Below, one piece after another: positions 22,180 to 32,106 of a stretch of DNA of 64,000 nucleotides. The stretch comes from Flavobacterium covae (GTDB lineage: Bacteria > Bacteroidota > Bacteroidia > Flavobacteriales > Flavobacteriaceae). How positions within the stretch are numbered: the stretch's first letter is position 1; every line of letters begins with the position of its first letter. The stretch spans positions 1,364,001 to 1,428,000 of the forward strand of contig CP067379.1 of the NCBI GenBank assembly GCA_019565575.1, given 5' to 3'. A program made the translations under genes and the position numbers. The notes under the pieces were generated by a model. The model searched no databases. It was not told the origin of the DNA and saw only the letters and a program-made list of their open reading frames with translations.

Positions 22180-23165
22180 ATGATTTTAGTTACAGGAGCA
22201 ACAGGATTGGTAGGTTCACACTTAATCTTGAAATTAATCAATTCAGGAGAAAAAGTAAAAGCGTTATTTCGTACAGAAAAAAACAAAGAAAAAGTAAAAA
22301 AGTATTTGAACATTATAAAAAAGAAGATCAGTTTGATAAAATAAATTGGGTCTTAGGAGATATACTAGATGTACCCTCTTTAGAATTTGCATTTCAAGAT
22401 ATTGTACAGGTTTACCATTGTGCAGCTTTAGTATCCTTCGAACCCAAAGAAGAAGAAAAATTAAGAAGAGTAAATATTGAAGGAACAGCTAATGTAGTTA
22501 ATTTGTCTGTTGATTTTGGAGTTCAAAAATTATGCTATGTAAGTTCTATTGCTGCCTTAGGAGATCTAAAGGAATACGAACATAAAATAACAGAAGAAAC
22601 AGAGTGGAATCCTGAGTTACCTCACAGTGATTACGCTATCTCTAAATATGGAGCAGAAATGGAAGTTTGGCGAGCTTACCAAGAAGGATTGCCTGTAGTA
22701 ATTGTTAATCCAGGAGTTGTTTTAGGCCCCTTGTTCTGGAGAGAAGGAAGCGGTGATATTTATAATAAAGTAGCTTCTCAAATTCCTTTTTATACAAAAG
22801 GAGGAACCGGCTTTGTATCAGTAGATGATTTAGTTTGTATCATGAAAAAACTAATGAAAAGCCCCATCGTCGGGCAACGTTTTATTGTAGTATCACAAAC
22901 CATATCATACCAAGAAGTAACAAATCTTATAGCAAAAAAATTAAATGTTAAGAAACCAACCATTTTAATACGGTCTTATGCACTAAGATTGGCGTATACT
23001 TTTGATTGGTTTTTAGGATTATTTGGTAAAACCAGAGTTTTATCCAAAGATATGATTCGTACTTTACAAACGATGGATAATTATGATCATTCTAAAATAA
23101 AAGAAACCCTTAAATTTGAATTTAAAACAATACAAGATTACTTAAACCAAGATTGTGTATTGTAA
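22180..23165 (+). CDS. NAD-dependent epimerase/dehydratase (SDR family; one frame break)
   Basis: An extended short-chain dehydrogenase. The N-terminus MILVTGATGLVGSHLILKLI holds the Rossmann motif TGxxGxxG. The catalytic Tyr-Lys pair is in SDYAISKYGAEMEV, and NPGVVLGP follows as in this family. The frame breaks at about 22300, where GTAAAAAAG has six A and seven are needed to continue KVFEHYKKEDQFDKINWVLG. Corrected length is 328 residues. The substrate is unknown; relatives act on nucleotide sugars or dihydroflavonol-like compounds. It is a single gene next to the CRISPR locus. Confidence 0.87.
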
Positions 23166-23836
23166 AGTTCAGTATAGATAAAAGAATTTTAAATCTAAAA
23201 AGAAATTTGTCTTCTGTGCTCTCAATCTAAAGAGATAAAATTTTGCTTACAAAAAAAAATCAGGTTCTTGTCATCCCGACACTAGGAGAGATCACAAACA
23301 TAACCTTTTTAAATTCTCATGATGCTATTCCTCTTTTATCAAGTGGTTTTGGTTTTGATTATGTGATACCTCCTTACGTAGTGACAAACAAGAGACTAAA
23401 AATAGAACCAAAAAGAGTCTTCGTTGAATCAAAAAGGGTATTATTTTAATCTAAAAGAGTTTTCGTTGAACCTAATACCATTTAAACTTTGAAATTTCCT
23501 CATAATACTGATTATGAGACTCCTCCTTGTGTTGGAGTGATAAAACGCATGTTGATTTAGGTATTATTTTACAAAAACAATAAAAATCATCGTTGGTTCT
23601 CGATGTGCTTCACGCTCGAACTAACGATGATTTCAATTATATACTTAACCGTCCGTTTGAGTTGTTTTTAAAATGAAAAAAACATATCAAGAACTTTATT
23701 TTCTAATCCAGTATATTTTAAGTTTAAATGGTATTATTCGTGATATTTTTGAAATAATAAAATTATTTGTTGAAATTTTCATTATAAAAAGACCTGATAA
23801 ACTTCAATCATTTTATCTATAATTATTCTGCTTTTT
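23166..23836. other. Gene-free stretch holding repeats
   Basis: No credible gene. The first 300 bases contain decayed fragments of the dispersed repeats (for example GATTATGTGATACCTCCTTA near 23357) and a short direct repeat built on AAAGAGTCTTCGTTGAA/AAAGAGTTTTCGTTGAA. The 264-bp inverted-repeat element follows at 23473-23736. Confidence 0.6.
23473..23736. repeat. 264-bp miniature element with TAATACCATTTAAA ends, copy 1
   Basis: The perfect 14-bp inverted repeat TAATACCATTTAAA bounds the element. Inside is a large hairpin built on ATCATCGTTGGTTC / GAACTAACGATGAT, and a stretch resembling the interior of the IS-related miniature repeat. A second copy lies at 51486-51824. There is no coding capacity. 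Confidence 0.8.
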
Positions 23837-24202
23837 TTAGTTTTTCTTTTTCAATTCAGCTTGTCGTAGTTTTTCAGTTTTGATTTTTTCAGTTTTGATT
23901 TTTTCGATAACACGATCATATATTTTTTTATAGTTTGCAATATCATAAGAGTAGTATTTATTACTATTTACAAGTTGTAAACTGTCTATATGATATTTTT
24001 TATAAACGTATTTTTTGGGATCAATCTGATTCGTTGGAAGTAATTTGGCATCATGCCCCTTAATTGCTTGAATCAATGCCAAATCATATAATATTTTTTC
24101 CATAGTTGCTTCATCTATCAGATTATCAGGTTTTTCAGGAGTGTTGAATTTCTGACAAGACAGAGAAAATAAAATTAAAAAAAAGCAAGCTATTTTGTTC
24201 AT
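23837..24202 (-). CDS. DUF4296 domain lipoprotein
   Basis: A 121-residue protein. MNKIACFFLILFSLSCQK is a lipoprotein signal with lipobox LSLSC. EATMEKILYDLALIQAIKGH matches the DUF4296 family of Bacteroidota, whose function is unknown. The C-terminus contains a short tandem repeat (EKIKTEKIKTEK) and is lysine-rich. It follows pyrC after 18 bases and is probably the last gene of that operon. Confidence 0.82.
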   Translation of the reverse strand: MNKIACFFLILFSLSCQKFNTPEKPDNLIDEATMEKILYDLALIQAIKGHDAKLLPTNQIDPKKYVYKKYHIDSLQLVNSNKYYSYDIANYKKIYDRVIEKIKTEKIKTEKLRQAELKKKN

Positions 24203-24220
24203 ATTATAAGAGTCTTTTAT

Positions 24221-25558
24221 TTACCGGTTAAATTCTAGTCGCATTCCTTCTTGAAGATCTTTGACTTGGTTGTTTTCATATACTAAATTACCATTTACAA
24301 AAGTATGTGTAATTTTTGATTTAAAAGTATAATTTTCAAAAGGTGACCAACCGCATTGGTACAGAATGTTGTCTTTAGAAACCGTCCAAGGAGAATTTGT
24401 ATTAATAATGGCTAAATCAGCATAATACCCTTTTTTAATAAAACCACGACGATCTATCTGAAATAATTTAGCTGGATTATGAGCCATTTTTTCAACAATT
24501 CGTTCAATAGAAATTTTACCTTGATGAAAAGCTTCAAATAATGCTACTACAGCATGTTGTACAAGAGGACCGCCAGAAGGAGCACTTGTGTAAGGTTTTT
24601 GTTTTTCTTCCTGTGTATGAGGTGCGTGATCTGTGGCAATTACATCAATTCGGTTATCTAATAAAGCTTCCCACAAAGCGTTTTTGTCTGTTTCTGTTTT
24701 TACGGCAGGATTCCATTTAATTAGGGTGCCTTTATCCGCATAATCTTTATCAGTAAACCATAGATGATGTACGCAAACTTCGGCGGTTATTTTTTTGTTT
24801 TCTAACGGAATTGAATTGTCTAGTAAACTCATTTCTTTGGCCGTAGAAAGATGAAAAATATGCAAACGAGCACCAGTTTTTTTAGCCAATTCTATAGCTT
24901 TAGATGAAGAAATATAACAAGCTTCTTCACTTCTTATTAAATGATGACAATCTATAGGAATATTATCACCGTATTTTTCTTTATAATCAGCTAAATTATT
25001 CTGAATAGTTGTTTCGTCTTCACAATGCACACAAATAATCATATTCGTATGGCTAAAGATTTTTTCGAGTACTTCTTCACGATCTACTAACATATTACCA
25101 GTGGAAGAGCCTAAGAAAATTTTAATAGCTGCTACATTACGTGGATTGGTTTTGAGAACTTCTTCTAAATTATCATTAGTAGCTCCCATCATAAAGGAGT
25201 AGTTGGCATAAGAAGTTTTAGAGGCTATTTCGTATTTTTGTTCTAACAATTCCTGTGTTACCGCGTTAGGTACGGTATTAGGTTGTTCCATAAAACTAGT
25301 TATGCCTCCTGCTATAGCGGCTCTAGATTCAGATGCTATAGTACCTTTGTGGGTTAGACCAGGCTCACGAAAATGTACTTGATCATCTATAGCCCCAGGA
25401 ATTAAATAGTTATTTTGAGCATCAATGATCTCAAAATCTTTTAAGGGCGTAATGTGTTCAGCGATGTCTATGATAAACTTGTTTTCAATTAAAACATCTC
25501 CTTTAAAAATATGACCTTCGTTTACTATCTGAGCGTTTTTAATTAAAATAGTTTTCAT
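24221..25558 (-). CDS. pyrC: Dihydroorotase
   Basis: Cyclises carbamoyl-aspartate to dihydroorotate in pyrimidine synthesis. The 445-residue amidohydrolase has PGAIDDQVHFREPGLTHKG at the first metal site, then IICVHCEDE and LHIFHLSTA, and the catalytic Asp in VIATDHAPHT. The usual HxH of the first site reads QVH here. From memory this variant is seen in related Bacteroidota sequences, so allantoinase-like or inactive paralogues cannot be excluded. The frame is intact. It follows the glycosyltransferase gene after 14 bases in one operon. Confidence 0.85.
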   Translation of the reverse strand: MKTILIKNAQIVNEGHIFKGDVLIENKFIIDIAEHITPLKDFEIIDAQNNYLIPGAIDDQVHFREPGLTHKGTIASESRAAIAGGITSFMEQPNTVPNAVTQELLEQKYEIASKTSYANYSFMMGATNDNLEEVLKTNPRNVAAIKIFLGSSTGNMLVDREEVLEKIFSHTNMIICVHCEDETTIQNNLADYKEKYGDNIPIDCHHLIRSEEACYISSSKAIELAKKTGARLHIFHLSTAKEMSLLDNSIPLENKKITAEVCVHHLWFTDKDYADKGTLIKWNPAVKTETDKNALWEALLDNRIDVIATDHAPHTQEEKQKPYTSAPSGGPLVQHAVVALFEAFHQGKISIERIVEKMAHNPAKLFQIDRRGFIKKGYYADLAIINTNSPWTVSKDNILYQCGWSPFENYTFKSKITHTFVNGNLVYENNQVKDLQEGMRLEFNR

Positions 25559-25572
25559 AATGTGTTGTGTTT

Positions 25573-26298
25573 TTATAATAAATTAAACATCTTGCGAACT
25601 CGCAACATAATTACGCCAAAAATAGCTTCTCGTATGATAGCGCCACTCATCTTAGATTCGCCTTTTGTACGATCTGTAAAGATAATAGGTACTTCAATAA
25701 TTTTAAAATGATTAGCAAAGGTTCTGTATTTCATTTCTATCTGAAAAGCATATCCCGTAAACTTTAATTGGTTTAGATTTATTTTTTCTAATACTTGACG
25801 TTGATAGCATATAAAACCAGCAGTGGCATCTTGAATTTGCATGCCCGTAATCAATCGAACGTAGACAGAAGCAAAATAAGATAGTAAAACACGATTTAAA
25901 GGCCAATTAACTACGTTTACGCCCGTAATATAACGAGAGCCAATAGACATCCCCGCATTTTGTGTTTTGCAAGCCTCGTAAAGCTTTGTAAGATCATTAG
26001 GATTATGCGAAAAATCAGCGTCCATTTCAAAAATATAATCATAATGATGTTGTATAGCCCACTTAAAACCATGCACATAAGCTGTTCCTAATCCCGCTTT
26101 TCCTTGTCTTTTTTCAAGATGTAATGCTTCTGGGTATTCTTTTTGTAATTCAATTACCCGATCTGCAGTGCCATCAGGAGAGTTATCATCGACAATTAAA
26201 ACATCAAATTTTTTAGGTAGAGCAAAAACAGCTCTAATAATAGCATCAATATTTTCTATTTCGTTGTAAGTAGGTATGATAACGATAGAGTCCTGCAT
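25573..26298 (-). CDS. Polyprenol-phosphate mannosyltransferase-like glycosyltransferase (GT2)
   Basis: Transfers a sugar from a nucleotide sugar to a lipid phosphate carrier at the membrane. The 241-residue product starts MQDSIVIIPTYNEIENIDAI. The GT-A fold shows VDDNSPDGTAD and EMDADFSHNPND (DxD), then IGSRYITG, as in DPM1-type dolichol-phosphate mannose synthases. It lacks the C-terminal membrane anchor of longer versions. It is the first gene of the operon with pyrC and the DUF4296 lipoprotein, and has a TATTTTTG promoter box just upstream. Confidence 0.88.
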   Translation of the reverse strand: MQDSIVIIPTYNEIENIDAIIRAVFALPKKFDVLIVDDNSPDGTADRVIELQKEYPEALHLEKRQGKAGLGTAYVHGFKWAIQHHYDYIFEMDADFSHNPNDLTKLYEACKTQNAGMSIGSRYITGVNVVNWPLNRVLLSYFASVYVRLITGMQIQDATAGFICYQRQVLEKINLNQLKFTGYAFQIEMKYRTFANHFKIIEVPIIFTDRTKGESKMSGAIIREAIFGVIMLRVRKMFNLL

Positions 26299-26318
26299 AA
26301 ATTTACTGAATTGTGCTG

Positions 26319-26326
26319 CAAAAATA
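26319..26326 (-). promoter_or_regulatory. -7 box of the glycosyltransferase-pyrC operon
   Basis: TATTTTTG on the minus strand matches TAnnTTTG and lies 20 bases before the ATG. It is divergent from the DUF4271-hemD promoter. Confidence 0.5.
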
Positions 26327-26388
26327 ATCTTTTTAAATTATGAGACTCCTAAATTATCTATAATTCGATGAAGGGAATGAAAAATTTG

Positions 26389-26396
26389 TAATTTTG
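26389..26396 (+). promoter_or_regulatory. -7 box immediately before the DUF4271 ATG
   Basis: TAATTTTG ends four bases before the ATG at 26401. As at 22168, the transcript would be nearly leaderless. Confidence 0.5.
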
Positions 26397-26400
26397 TACT

Positions 26401-27066
26401 ATGAATAACTATGAGTTAATTCCTCGAATTGTAGAGAATAAAAATTGGATTACTATAGTTTTTATTGTAGCTATAGGAGTGGTAACGATTACTAAGGCCG
26501 TTTTTGAAAAACGCTTTACTGATTTTGTTAGATTATTGTTTAATAATAAGTATATAAAAGTTTATAAGGATCCGAGTAACTTAATGACTTGGTTTACAAT
26601 CTTATTGTTTTTTGTGCAATTAATTTCATTTTCCTTTTTTATTCAGTTAGTTTTGTCTTACTACGGTTATACAACAAAGACTAATTGGGTAAGCTTTATA
26701 CAAATTATAACTTTTTTAACATTTTTTGTTCTGTCAAAATATTTGATAGAAAAAATTATAGCAACTTCATTTGATACAGAGTCGTTTATAGAGCAGTTTA
26801 ATCTCTTTAAAGTGAGTTATAGAACTTATTTAGGTATTTTGCTGTTACCTGTTGATATGGTATTATATTATACTAATTCAATAAATCAATATGTTATTCT
26901 TGGAGTTTTAGTTATAATTTTAATAATAAATGCAGTAACATATCTTGTGTCATTGCGAAATTATCAAAATTTACTTTTAAGGAAGTTGTTTTATTTTATT
27001 TTGTATATTTGCGCCCTGGAAATTGCACCTTATTTTTTTATGTATTACTACATTACAAATAGGTAA
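26401..27066 (+). CDS. DUF4271 integral membrane protein
   Basis: A 221-residue protein with about five or six hydrophobic segments (for example WITIVFIVAIGVVTI, FTILLFFVQLISFSFFI, ILLLPVDMVLYY, YVILGVLVIILIINAV). It matches the DUF4271 family, which in Flavobacteriia is found next to hemD. The function is unknown. It is probably co-transcribed with hemD, whose start lies 32 bases further on. Confidence 0.82.
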   Translation: MNNYELIPRIVENKNWITIVFIVAIGVVTITKAVFEKRFTDFVRLLFNNKYIKVYKDPSNLMTWFTILLFFVQLISFSFFIQLVLSYYGYTTKTNWVSFIQIITFLTFFVLSKYLIEKIIATSFDTESFIEQFNLFKVSYRTYLGILLLPVDMVLYYTNSINQYVILGVLVIILIINAVTYLVSLRNYQNLLLRKLFYFILYICALEIAPYFFMYYYITNR

Positions 27067-27098
27067 AGCATAATTGTACAAAACAACATTTTTTGACT

Positions 27099-27847
27099 AT
27101 GAAAGTGAAAACGATTTTAGTATCGCAACCTGAGCCAAAAGTTGAGAACTCGCCTTATTTTGATTTACAAAATAAGCATAAAATAAAAGTTGATTTTAGA
27201 CCCTTTATTCATGTAGAAGGAGTGCCTGCTAAGGAGGTCTCGCGCTCAAAAAATTGATTTGAATAATTATACAGCGATTATCTTAACTAGTAAGAATTCT
27301 GTAGATCATTTTTTTAGAGTGGCAGAGGAAATGCGTTATAAGATTCCTGAAGATTTGCGTTATTTTTGTCAGTCAGAGGCAGTAGCTTACTATTTGCAAA
27401 AATATGTGGTTTACAGAAAAAGAAAAATTTATGTAGGACAAAAGGAATTTGCAGATATGTCTTCTTTCTTTAAAAAGTATAAAGATGAAAAGTTTTTGCT
27501 CCCTGCGTCTGACAAATTAAATGCAGATGTGCCTCAAACCTTAAATAATTTAAAATTAGATTGGACCCAGGTACTTTTTACAGAACAGTAATGAGTGATT
27601 TATCAGATCTAAAAGATGTGTATTACGATGTATTAGCCTTTTTAGTCCAACAGGTATTCAGTCATTGTTTAAAAATTTTCCTGATTTTAAACAAAATGAG
27701 ACACGTATAGCGGTATTTGGAAGTACAACCCAAAAAGAGGCTATTGATCATGGCTTACGTATAGACATCATGGCACCAGCTCCAGGAGTACCTTCTATGA
27801 CGATGGCACTTGAGAAATATGTAGCTGAAGTAAATAAAGGTAAATAA
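27099..27847 (+). CDS. hemD: Uroporphyrinogen-III synthase (three frame breaks)
   Basis: Closes hydroxymethylbilane to uroporphyrinogen III in haem synthesis. The start is MKVKTILVSQPEPKVENSPY at 27099. Later blocks ILTSKNSVDHFFRVAEEMRY, FPDFKQNETRIAVFGSTTQK and IMAPAPGVPSMTMALEKY are typical of HemD. The frame breaks at about 27240 (one base too many in GAGGTCTCGC), 27574 (five T where six are needed) and 27642 (five T where six are needed). The corrected protein has 249 residues, normal for the family. The three indels look like sequence errors. Confidence 0.87.
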
Positions 27848-28161
27848 TTTTTGTATCTATATTCTTAAATCCCGATTTTATCGGGATTTTTTTTAAACAA
27901 AATTGAGCGCGTCTGAAAAGTCAAAAATAGATGTTTAGCCTGCCTCTTCAATGATAGGAGAAACATGATTAAGGTTATGCAATTTTTTCGTCTATTCACT
28001 TCGTTTGAGCTTCCTTATGGTTGAAATCAATCAATCACGACCTTTTCGGACAGTTTCTTTTGTAACAAAATTAGAAGTAAAATTACTAATGAAAGAGGAT
28101 TTTGTTAGTACCTTGTTAATAAATAAAAAAAACTATTTGATTTATAATAAAAAATTAAAAT
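27848..28161. other. Intergenic region with terminator and a decayed miniature repeat
   Basis: After the hemD terminator, the segment 27908-28060 starts GTCTGAAAAGTC and ends GACCTTTTCGGACAG. It looks like a diverged relative of the IS-linked miniature repeats. I see no gene. Confidence 0.45.
27867..27894 (+). terminator. Terminator after hemD
   Basis: AAATCCCGAT and ATCGGGATTT form a perfect 10-bp stem over a TTT loop, followed by a run of T. Confidence 0.88.
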
Positions 28162-28914
28162 ATGAAAGGATTCATTAATACCATTATAAAAGATAAAATT
28201 GCAAGAATTACTTTTTCACATCCTGCCAGTAATTCATTTCCAAGCGAACAATTAAAATTATTAACAGAAGAAATTTTTGCAATTAGTAAAAACAAAGAAG
28301 TTGGGGTGGTTGTTTTACAAAGTGAAGGAAGAGGGGCTTTTTGTGCAGGAGCTTCTTTTGATGAGTTACTAGAAGTAAATGATTTAGAAACAGGAAAAGT
28401 TTTTTTTTAGTGGTTTTGCAAATGTTATTAACGCTATGAGAAAATGCGAAAAAATAATCATAGGGAGAGTTCAAGGTAAAACAGTTGGAGGAGGAGTAGG
28501 TCTTGTGTCTGCTTGCGATTATACTTTTGCCACCCATGCTGCAGCTATAAAATTATCTGAAATAGCCATAGGTATAGGTCCTTTTGTAATAGAACCAGCT
28601 GTTTCAAGAAAAATTGGTAAATCAGCTATGGCAGAAATGACGCTTTCACCTACAGAGTGGAAAAGTGCAGAGTGGGGATTTCAACATAAATTGTATTCTA
28701 AATTGTTTGAAGATGTAGAAACTATGGATCAAACATTGAATGAATTTACTCAACAATTAGCAAGCTATAATCCAGAGGCTTTATTAGAATTTAAAAAGTC
28801 TTATGGGAAGGAACAAGTCATTGGGATGAATTGTTGTATGATCGTGCGGCTGTCTCTGGAAAACTAGTTTTGTCTGATTTTACAAAAAATGCGTTGAATG
28901 CTTTTAAGAAATAA
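28162..28914 (+). CDS. Enoyl-CoA hydratase/isomerase family protein (two frame breaks)
   Basis: A crotonase-fold enzyme of 250 residues after correction. The oxyanion-hole segments are GRGAFCAGASFDELLEV and GKTVGGGVGLVSACDYTFA, with IGIGPFVIEPAVSRKIG following. The frame breaks at about 28395 (nine T where eight are needed, to continue SGFANVINAMRK) and about 28805 (an A lost; it should read KKVLWEGTSHWDELLYDRAA and end FTKNALNAFKK at 28914). Relatives act in fatty-acid or branched-chain amino-acid breakdown; the exact substrate is not evident. There is no partner gene nearby. Confidence 0.85.
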
Positions 28915-29412
28915 AGTAAACGAAATCATGTTGCTAATACATATAATATTGTTATTATGGTAAAGGATTGTGTTTTATAAAAGGATTATTTTAAGAAGAT
29001 TGTTTAAATTTTGGATTACGTATTAGAATTTTGTTACATATAAAAAGGATCATAAATCTATAAAATAGGTTTTATTTTGTTCTCAATATAACAAAGTTAT
29101 AACTACAAAAAATACAGGGACTTTTCTTCTTTATGATAAAGTATAATCTGGGGTAAAACTCCTGATTCTATAAAAGATCCGAAGATTATAAGAATGCAAA
29201 GTCTTCTTTAAGATTAGAGTTTATTATAAAATTTAAATGATGATTAGGATTATAGGACAAAAAAGAGGCTGCCCAAAAAGTAATAAATCAACATGCAGTT
29301 TGTTACTCAGTAAGGAGGAGTTTCATAATCAAGATTATGTAATTTCTCCCTTTGGTTGAAATGACAAGATTGCGAACTTTTTGGGCAGTATCTGTATTAT
29401 ATTTTTTTAGAA
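28915..29412. other. Gene-free stretch, 498 bp
   Basis: No gene or RNA recognised. It is AT-rich and contains one miniature repeat at 29263-29390. Confidence 0.6.
29263..29390. repeat. IS1182-related miniature repeat, copy A
   Basis: The ends AAGAGGCTGCCCAAAAAGTA and AACTTTTTGGGCAGT form a terminal inverted repeat closely resembling the ends of the IS at 6384-8161. The interior contains the common words AGTAAGGAGGAG and AATTTCTCCCTTTGGT. No open frame. Confidence 0.75.
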
Positions 29413-31519
29413 TTATAAAATTTCAGGTTGATGGACAGATTTTAAAAGATCATTAATCGTTTTTACAGGAGTAAAAGTATCAAGAGGAACTTCTATAAAA
29501 AGGGTAATCCAATTGGCCATACTACCATTCCATAACCCAGGTAATTCGTATGATTTATATTGAATTCCATCTTTATTTTTTTTTAACAACAAAGCCTGTG
29601 TTGGGATCTGTAAAATCTAATAAATTAAACTTATTGCCTTGATAATCTTTTATGGAACAAACAAGATCCACGGGATTAAAATGAGTGGAAGATTTAAAAA
29701 TTGATTTTTGTTTATCATTTTCTAAATCAATTTGTGCGGATTCAACGATTTGTAGTGTTGAGTTTCCTTTTTTATCTTTTACCCAAAAAGGACCACCGCC
29801 TGGTTCATTCTCGTTTTTAACCATTCCACATACACGTATAGGTCTGTTTAAGAAATGTTTTAAAATTTTGATTTGACTTTCTTCTTTGTACTCATCAAAA
29901 TCAGGATTAATAATAATAGAAAGTTTGTTTTGAATAAAGTTTTTAACTTCTTGTATTAAAATATTATGGTATTTGTTTTTGTTAAGTTCTTTTAGGTAGT
30001 TGTGGCTTTTGTTGCTGATTTCTAGTAGAATACCAGCTAAGGCTTTTTTGTGTTTTGTTACAATTTCTGAATGATTTCTAGATACATTATCAATGTTTTT
30101 AATGAAAAGGATGTCTGCTTCTCTTTGATTTAAATTGTAGAGTAGAGCACCATGTCCTCCTGGGCGAAATATAAAATTTCCTTTTTCGTTTTTTAATATT
30201 TTGTGATTTTTTGTTAACGCAATGGAATCAGTAGAAGGATCTTGATAAGAAAAACTTATATGTAAGTTTTCTTTTAATTCATTAGGTAATTGTTTAATTA
30301 ATTCAGAAAATAGTATTTCATGTTCAATTGAGATGGTAAAGTGGATGTTACCGTTGCTACAGGAAGCGTATTGGTTTGATTCTTTGAAATGTTCTTCAAT
30401 AGGTGTGGTAATTTTCTCTTCGTATTTATGAAAAGGTAATACTGCTTTTGGTTTGTTAAGAAAATTAAAATCAGGATCCTCTAGTATTGTTTTAATAAAT
30501 AAATAATTTTTACTAGAGGTAGATAACTTTTTGTATTGATTATTTTGTAGAACTAGTTTGGAGACAACTTGGTGATAAAAAGGGAATTTTTCAATACCAG
30601 CAATAAATGTTTCTAAAGCAGTATTGTTTGTTCTGTTAATATAGCCATTTATGGTTTCCTCTTCTGAGTTAAAATCGAGTATAAAATCGTTTAAAAACTT
30701 AAACATTCTAGTTGCAGCACCTGAAGCTGGAATGAATTTTTCCAATGTTTTCCCAGTTTTATTGGAGTCAAAATAATTGATATAATAATCTAGCTCTTGT
30801 GCGTCTAGTTTTATAATCCCATTTCCAATTGTAGCAGGAGTTTCTAGTGCTGTTTTGACAATTCCATTTTTTATGGAATAAATTTGTTTGATGATTAGAT
30901 TAATGTTTTTGTTTTGGTTGTAGAGTTCTATAAATTCATGGCTTGTAAATCCTGCATTTAGAGCTTTTTCTAAATCAGTTACAATTTGGATTGCCTTTTT
31001 TAAGCGTTCTTCTCTGTTGCCGCTGATTAAAATAAAAGGTTTTTTATATTGAATTAAATTTTTTTTAAATATTTCAAAGGAAGAGTCTCTGTATTCAGCA
31101 CTATCTCTTAAGCCATCAGATTCCCATGGTATATCTTTGTCTGTTAAAAAATAAAGGTCGTAGTGATGTAAATTAGCTGCTTCTTCTAATTCAGGAGAAC
31201 ATTTATTGTAATAAATATCCGAATAGACCTTAGTAACGAGTGCATTAGTATCGCAGAATAAAAATCTATGAGCTGTTTTTAGAGCTTCATTTTCAATAGC
31301 AATTTGACCAATAGCAATAGGTAGTAAATCTTTTTCTTCACAAGTACGCCCTTCTTTATCAAGAATTTCTAAAAGAAAATCCCTTGCATATTCTACTATC
31401 CAAGTGGTGTTAAAATGTTTAGCTAAATCACGTGCTAATGTGGTTTTTCCTGTGCTTTCTGGTCCGTAAGTGGTTATTCTGAGGATGTTACTTTTTCTTT
31501 GTTTAAGATTTTCTTCCAT
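29413..31519 (-). CDS. NadR-like nucleotide kinase fused to DUF4301 (one frame break)
   Basis: Residues 1-190 form a NadR-type P-loop kinase: ITTYGPESTGKTTLARDLAK, then EYARDFLLE and FLFCDTNALVTKVYS, as in ribosylnicotinamide kinases. The rest is a DUF4301 domain (KFIPASGAATRMFKFLNDF, FRPGGHGALL, NRPIRVCGMVKNENEPGGGP). Its function is unknown, though the glycine-rich segments suggest a nucleotidyltransferase-like fold. The two parts are in one frame. The start at 31519 (MEENLKQRKSN) overlaps pnuC by 46 bases. Nine A near 29580 should be eight, and the corrected C-terminus ends HQPEIL at 29413, total 701 residues. With pnuC it probably serves nicotinamide riboside salvage. Confidence 0.82.
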
Positions 31520-32106
31520 TCTAAATAGGCCAATATGGCTAAAATTGTGAAAATAATATATTGGAGGGCAAAGATATAAAGTTCTCGCGACCAAAGGATG
31601 GGGATGATAAGAAAATCTCCAAGAATCCATAAACTCCAACTTTCAATTTTTTTTAACGCCATAAACCACATAGCTGTAAAAAAAATGCAAGTAGTAAAAA
31701 TATCAATCCAATTATTTATATATATTTTGATTTCAAAAATACTGTAAATGCCAATACAAATAATAGCTGTTAATAGGAACATTACAAATCCAATTAGCTT
31801 TTCTTTATTGTTAGTTCTTGTAATTTTTGAGGTACTGTTTTCATTCATGTTGGGCTGAACCCATTTGTGCCAACCGTAAATACTCATAAAGGTGTAATAA
31901 ATATTAATACTCATATCTGCCATATATTTGGCTTTATACATGATATAAACAGTTATAGTAGTTGCAATAATTCCAGTAGGATAAACCAAATAATTTTCCT
32001 TTTTAGCAAACCATACACTTAAAATTCCAAAGATAAAAGCAATAGTTTCTAGTGTAATTTGCCAAGTTGGAATATTTTGGTATTGAGTAAGTATTTCATT
32101 AATCAT
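31474..32106 (-). CDS. pnuC: Nicotinamide riboside transporter PnuC
   Basis: A 210-residue membrane protein with about seven hydrophobic segments. IFGILSVWFAKKENYLVYPTG, MADMSINIYYTFMSIYGWHK and the late WSLWILGDFLIIPI match the PnuC family, which imports nicotinamide riboside. It overlaps the NadR-like kinase that would phosphorylate and trap the substrate inside the cell. The pair forms a classical uptake/salvage operon. I saw no riboswitch upstream. A thiamine-transporting PnuT relative is the main alternative, but the NadR partner argues for nicotinamide riboside. Confidence 0.9.
   Translation of the reverse strand: MINEILTQYQNIPTWQITLETIAFIFGILSVWFAKKENYLVYPTGIIATTITVYIMYKAKYMADMSINIYYTFMSIYGWHKWVQPNMNENSTSKITRTNNKEKLIGFVMFLLTAIICIGIYSIFEIKIYINNWIDIFTTCIFFTAMWFMALKKIESWSLWILGDFLIIPILWSRELYIFALQYIIFTILAILAYLEWKKILNKEKVTSSE

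Noticed and set aside
23243..23449. 68-codon open frame (NQVLVIPTLGEITNITF)
   Set aside because: It lies in repeat-derived DNA; the reading matches words of the dispersed repeats, and no start signal or protein family fits.
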